From positions 1-6,549 of the forward strand of contig CABQWP010000082.1 in the NCBI GenBank assembly GCA_902467875.1: a DNA stretch of 6,549 bases. Reading direction: 5' to 3'. This DNA comes from an uncultured Collinsella sp. (lineage in GTDB: Bacteria; Actinomycetota; Coriobacteriia; Coriobacteriales; Coriobacteriaceae). Positions 5,562 through 6,549 of this stretch are shown one piece after another (position 1 is the first letter of the stretch; every line of letters starts with the position of its first letter). The notes beneath the pieces are model-generated. The model saw only the letters and a list, made by a program, of their open reading frames with translations, ran no database searches and had not been told where the DNA came from. The position numbers and the translations under genes are program-made.

Positions 5562-6065
5562 ATGAAAAAAATGCCCAAGTTGTTGTTAGCAATGGTTGTC
5601 CTATTTTTCGCCACCGGATTTATTTTATTGCCCTCCGCAAATGCTTCTGAGTATTTGACGCCCGCCGACGCATGCTTCGATTTGAATGATGGGCCGAAAC
5701 AAGAACGTACTATCGAACTGCCAGATGGCTCTACAGGTGTTTTTGGGATAGAGAAAGAGCAAGCTGATGTTGCCCCGATTTGGGACGGCTACTACAACGC
5801 TACTGATGGGAATTGGAAGGTTTACTTCTATACTGGAGTGCTCGATGCTGAGTACTGGATATCAATCAAGAACTACAACATTACATCGTGGTGGGGCCAT
5901 AAGGCATCTTCCGTTGGTGCTGCCTTATCGAATTTCAGTAAGAGTTTTTCTTCCAAACGAACAAAGTGGAGCTTTCTTTTTACCGGTGTAGGCGGTATGG
6001 CGTCTGCGACTTATACTCTTGGAGCTGAAATAAATGGCTCACGACTGCATACATATCTAGCGTGA
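5562..6065 (+). CDS. Secreted protein with signal peptide, possibly DUF5626-like (167 aa)
   Basis: The N-terminus MKKMPKLLLAMVV with hydrophobic core to about residue 23 and LPSANA before Ser29 is a classical Sec signal peptide with signal peptidase I cleavage after Ala28, leaving about 139 exported residues. The mature part begins with a CFDLNDG...ERTIELPDGS block followed by GIE, and ends in an alternating beta pattern (SATYTLGAEINGS). This layout recalls DUF5626-type secreted proteins of Gram-positive gut bacteria, but I am not certain. There is one cysteine (Cys38), no LPXTG anchor and no enzyme motif. An AGGAGG at 5551-5556 is five bases from the ATG at 5562 and only two from the ATG at 5559, so I chose 5562. 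Codons are more AT-rich than in the sugar genes, suggesting transfer. A 50-residue membrane peptide gene follows after 6 bp. A secreted bacteriocin-like or surface role is conjecture. Confidence 0.85.
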   Translation: MKKMPKLLLAMVVLFFATGFILLPSANASEYLTPADACFDLNDGPKQERTIELPDGSTGVFGIEKEQADVAPIWDGYYNATDGNWKVYFYTGVLDAEYWISIKNYNITSWWGHKASSVGAALSNFSKSFSSKRTKWSFLFTGVGGMASATYTLGAEINGSRLHTYLA

Positions 6066-6071
6066 TTCAAT

Positions 6072-6224
6072 ATGGGCGTGTTGGGTAAGATCAACATTGG
6101 CGGAGAGGTTTCCCTCCTGGCTATAGTTCTGGTTGAGGTCGGAATCACCGCTGCGGTGATCTATCTCGTTTACAAGTTGATAAAGGCTCTCAAAAAGGTT
6201 ATTGAACGAACCAAACAAGAGTAG
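6072..6224 (+). CDS. Small single-pass membrane peptide (50 aa)
   Basis: This short gene starts at the ATG at 6072, six bases after the secreted protein's TGA, and stops at TAG 6222-6224. The peptide has a short polar N-terminus (MGVLGKINIGGE), one membrane helix at about residues 13-37 (VSLLAIVLVEVGITAAVIYL and on), and a basic amphipathic tail (KALKKVIERTKQE). There is no visible Shine-Dalgarno, so translation is probably coupled to the upstream gene. The coding character is supported by the clean hydrophobic-then-charged pattern and by the terminator that follows. Such a peptide could be an immunity or partner protein for the secreted product, a membrane anchor, or a small toxin. None of these can be chosen from sequence alone. 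Confidence 0.7.
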   Translation: MGVLGKINIGGEVSLLAIVLVEVGITAAVIYLVYKLIKALKKVIERTKQE

Positions 6225-6266
6225 GCGGTCAGCCCACTCGATTTCGAACCCATTTCAGCAGGTGCC

Positions 6267-6308
6267 ATCCTCTCTGTCTGCTTCTCTGTGGGCGGAGAGG
6301 ATTTTTCT
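6267..6308 (+). terminator. Intrinsic terminator of the secreted-protein/membrane-peptide unit
   Basis: ATCCTCTCTG (6267-6276) pairs with CGGAGAGGAT (6293-6302), ten positions with one T-G wobble, around a 16-base loop, followed by TTTTCT. It closes the two-gene unit 42 bp after the second stop codon. Confidence 0.82.
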
Positions 6309-6360
6309 ATGACTGAGACCGCATCAGCGCCAAATCCACGCCTATCCTCGACCCGTCACC

Positions 6361-6458
6361 TGGGGACGTTCCTTTCCAGCCGGTGCTTGGGGAGACTCCT
6401 TGCCACCCGGTCGTCGTGGATGTTCTTAAACGACTAGCGATCGGGGACAGCCCTTGCC
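6361..6458 (+). repeat. Cluster of GGGGAC...CCTT repeats
   Basis: Variants of TTGGGGACnnnCCTTnCC lie at 6361-6375, 6387-6404 and 6441-6458. Two more are in the end of the IIB gene at 5014-5030 and 5034-5048; the copies at 5034-5048 and 6361-6375 share 15 identical bases. There is no gene between 6309 and 6549. The repeats sit on both sides of the bracketed segment and look like a dispersed intergenic repeat family, possibly mobilised by a RAYT-type transposase elsewhere (inference). Confidence 0.65.
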
Positions 6459-6501
6459 GATTGGCCGGTTTGCCGTCCGGGTTGGCAAGGGCTGTCCTTT
6501 T
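6445..6501 (+). terminator. Hairpin with T-run joined to direct repeat copy 2
   Basis: GGACAGCCCTTGCC (6445-6458) and GGCAAGGGCTGTCC (6484-6497) form a perfect 14-bp stem. The 25-base loop can add a short CCGG/CCGG pairing. TTTT follows at 6498-6501, so it could terminate plus-strand transcription. The right arm overlaps the first three bases of the second 55-bp repeat, so it may instead be the folded end of a repeat element. Confidence 0.6.
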
Positions 6502-6549
6502 AATATGAGCAGGACATTGTCAAGAGGCAAAATCGGGCCTGGCCCCAAC
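6495..6549 (+). repeat. Direct repeat, copy 2 (reaches the window end)
   Basis: Identical to 5043-5097 over all 55 bases to the last base of the window. It lacks a coding role here, while copy 1 supplies the stop codon of the IIB gene. The hairpin seen in copy 1 would be completed just outside the window if the identity continues. Confidence 0.95.

Noticed and set aside
5043..6549. CRISPR array suggested by recurring repeats
   Set aside because: The repeats are only two long copies 1452 bp apart plus scattered short motifs, with no regular spacer pattern.

Overview
The window looks like a stretch of a moderately GC-rich Actinobacteriota genome, most likely a gut Coriobacteriia member of the Collinsella type. 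That is inferred from the GC-leaning codon use of the core genes, the mix of a mannose-family PTS IIB, a LacC-type kinase, a YhcH-family protein and a flavodoxin, and short GGGGAC...CCTT repeats that I associate with such genomes. No species can be fixed from the sequence alone.

Left part (1-3460), sugar metabolism. A flavodoxin-family gene on the minus strand is divergent from a plus-strand row: a LacX-like aldose 1-epimerase, a LacC-like PfkB sugar-phosphate kinase, a 45-codon remnant of a NagA-type deacetylase, and a YhcH/EbgC/NanQ-type cupin. The row ends at two tandem palindromes, the second a strong intrinsic terminator. Together these suggest handling of galactose, tagatose-6-phosphate or amino sugars: anomer equilibration, phosphorylation to a bisphosphate, and anomerase-type housekeeping. 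The NagA remnant points to a lost or rearranged deacetylase gene.

Middle (3469-4381). A visibly more AT-rich patch carries an unrecognised minus-strand gene that looks broken: two coding-like segments in different frames overlap near 3850-3920. Next comes a minus-strand tRNA-Thr(CGT) with encoded CCA, a good promoter and an intrinsic terminator.

Right part (4539-6549). An orphan mannose-family PTS IIB gene has Tyr in place of the phosphorylated His of the active-site loop. Its last codons run into GGGGAC-type repeat DNA. A repeat of at least 55 bp starts at its stop codon and recurs at the window end, so the two copies bracket about 1.4 kb. The bracketed segment holds a long near-perfect inverted repeat (5278-5348), a small AT-rich two-gene unit (a 167-residue secreted protein and a 50-residue single-pass membrane peptide) with its own terminator, and more GGGGAC repeats. 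It reads as an accessory module inserted behind the PTS gene. The secreted protein plus membrane peptide pair is the best candidate for an undescribed system here.
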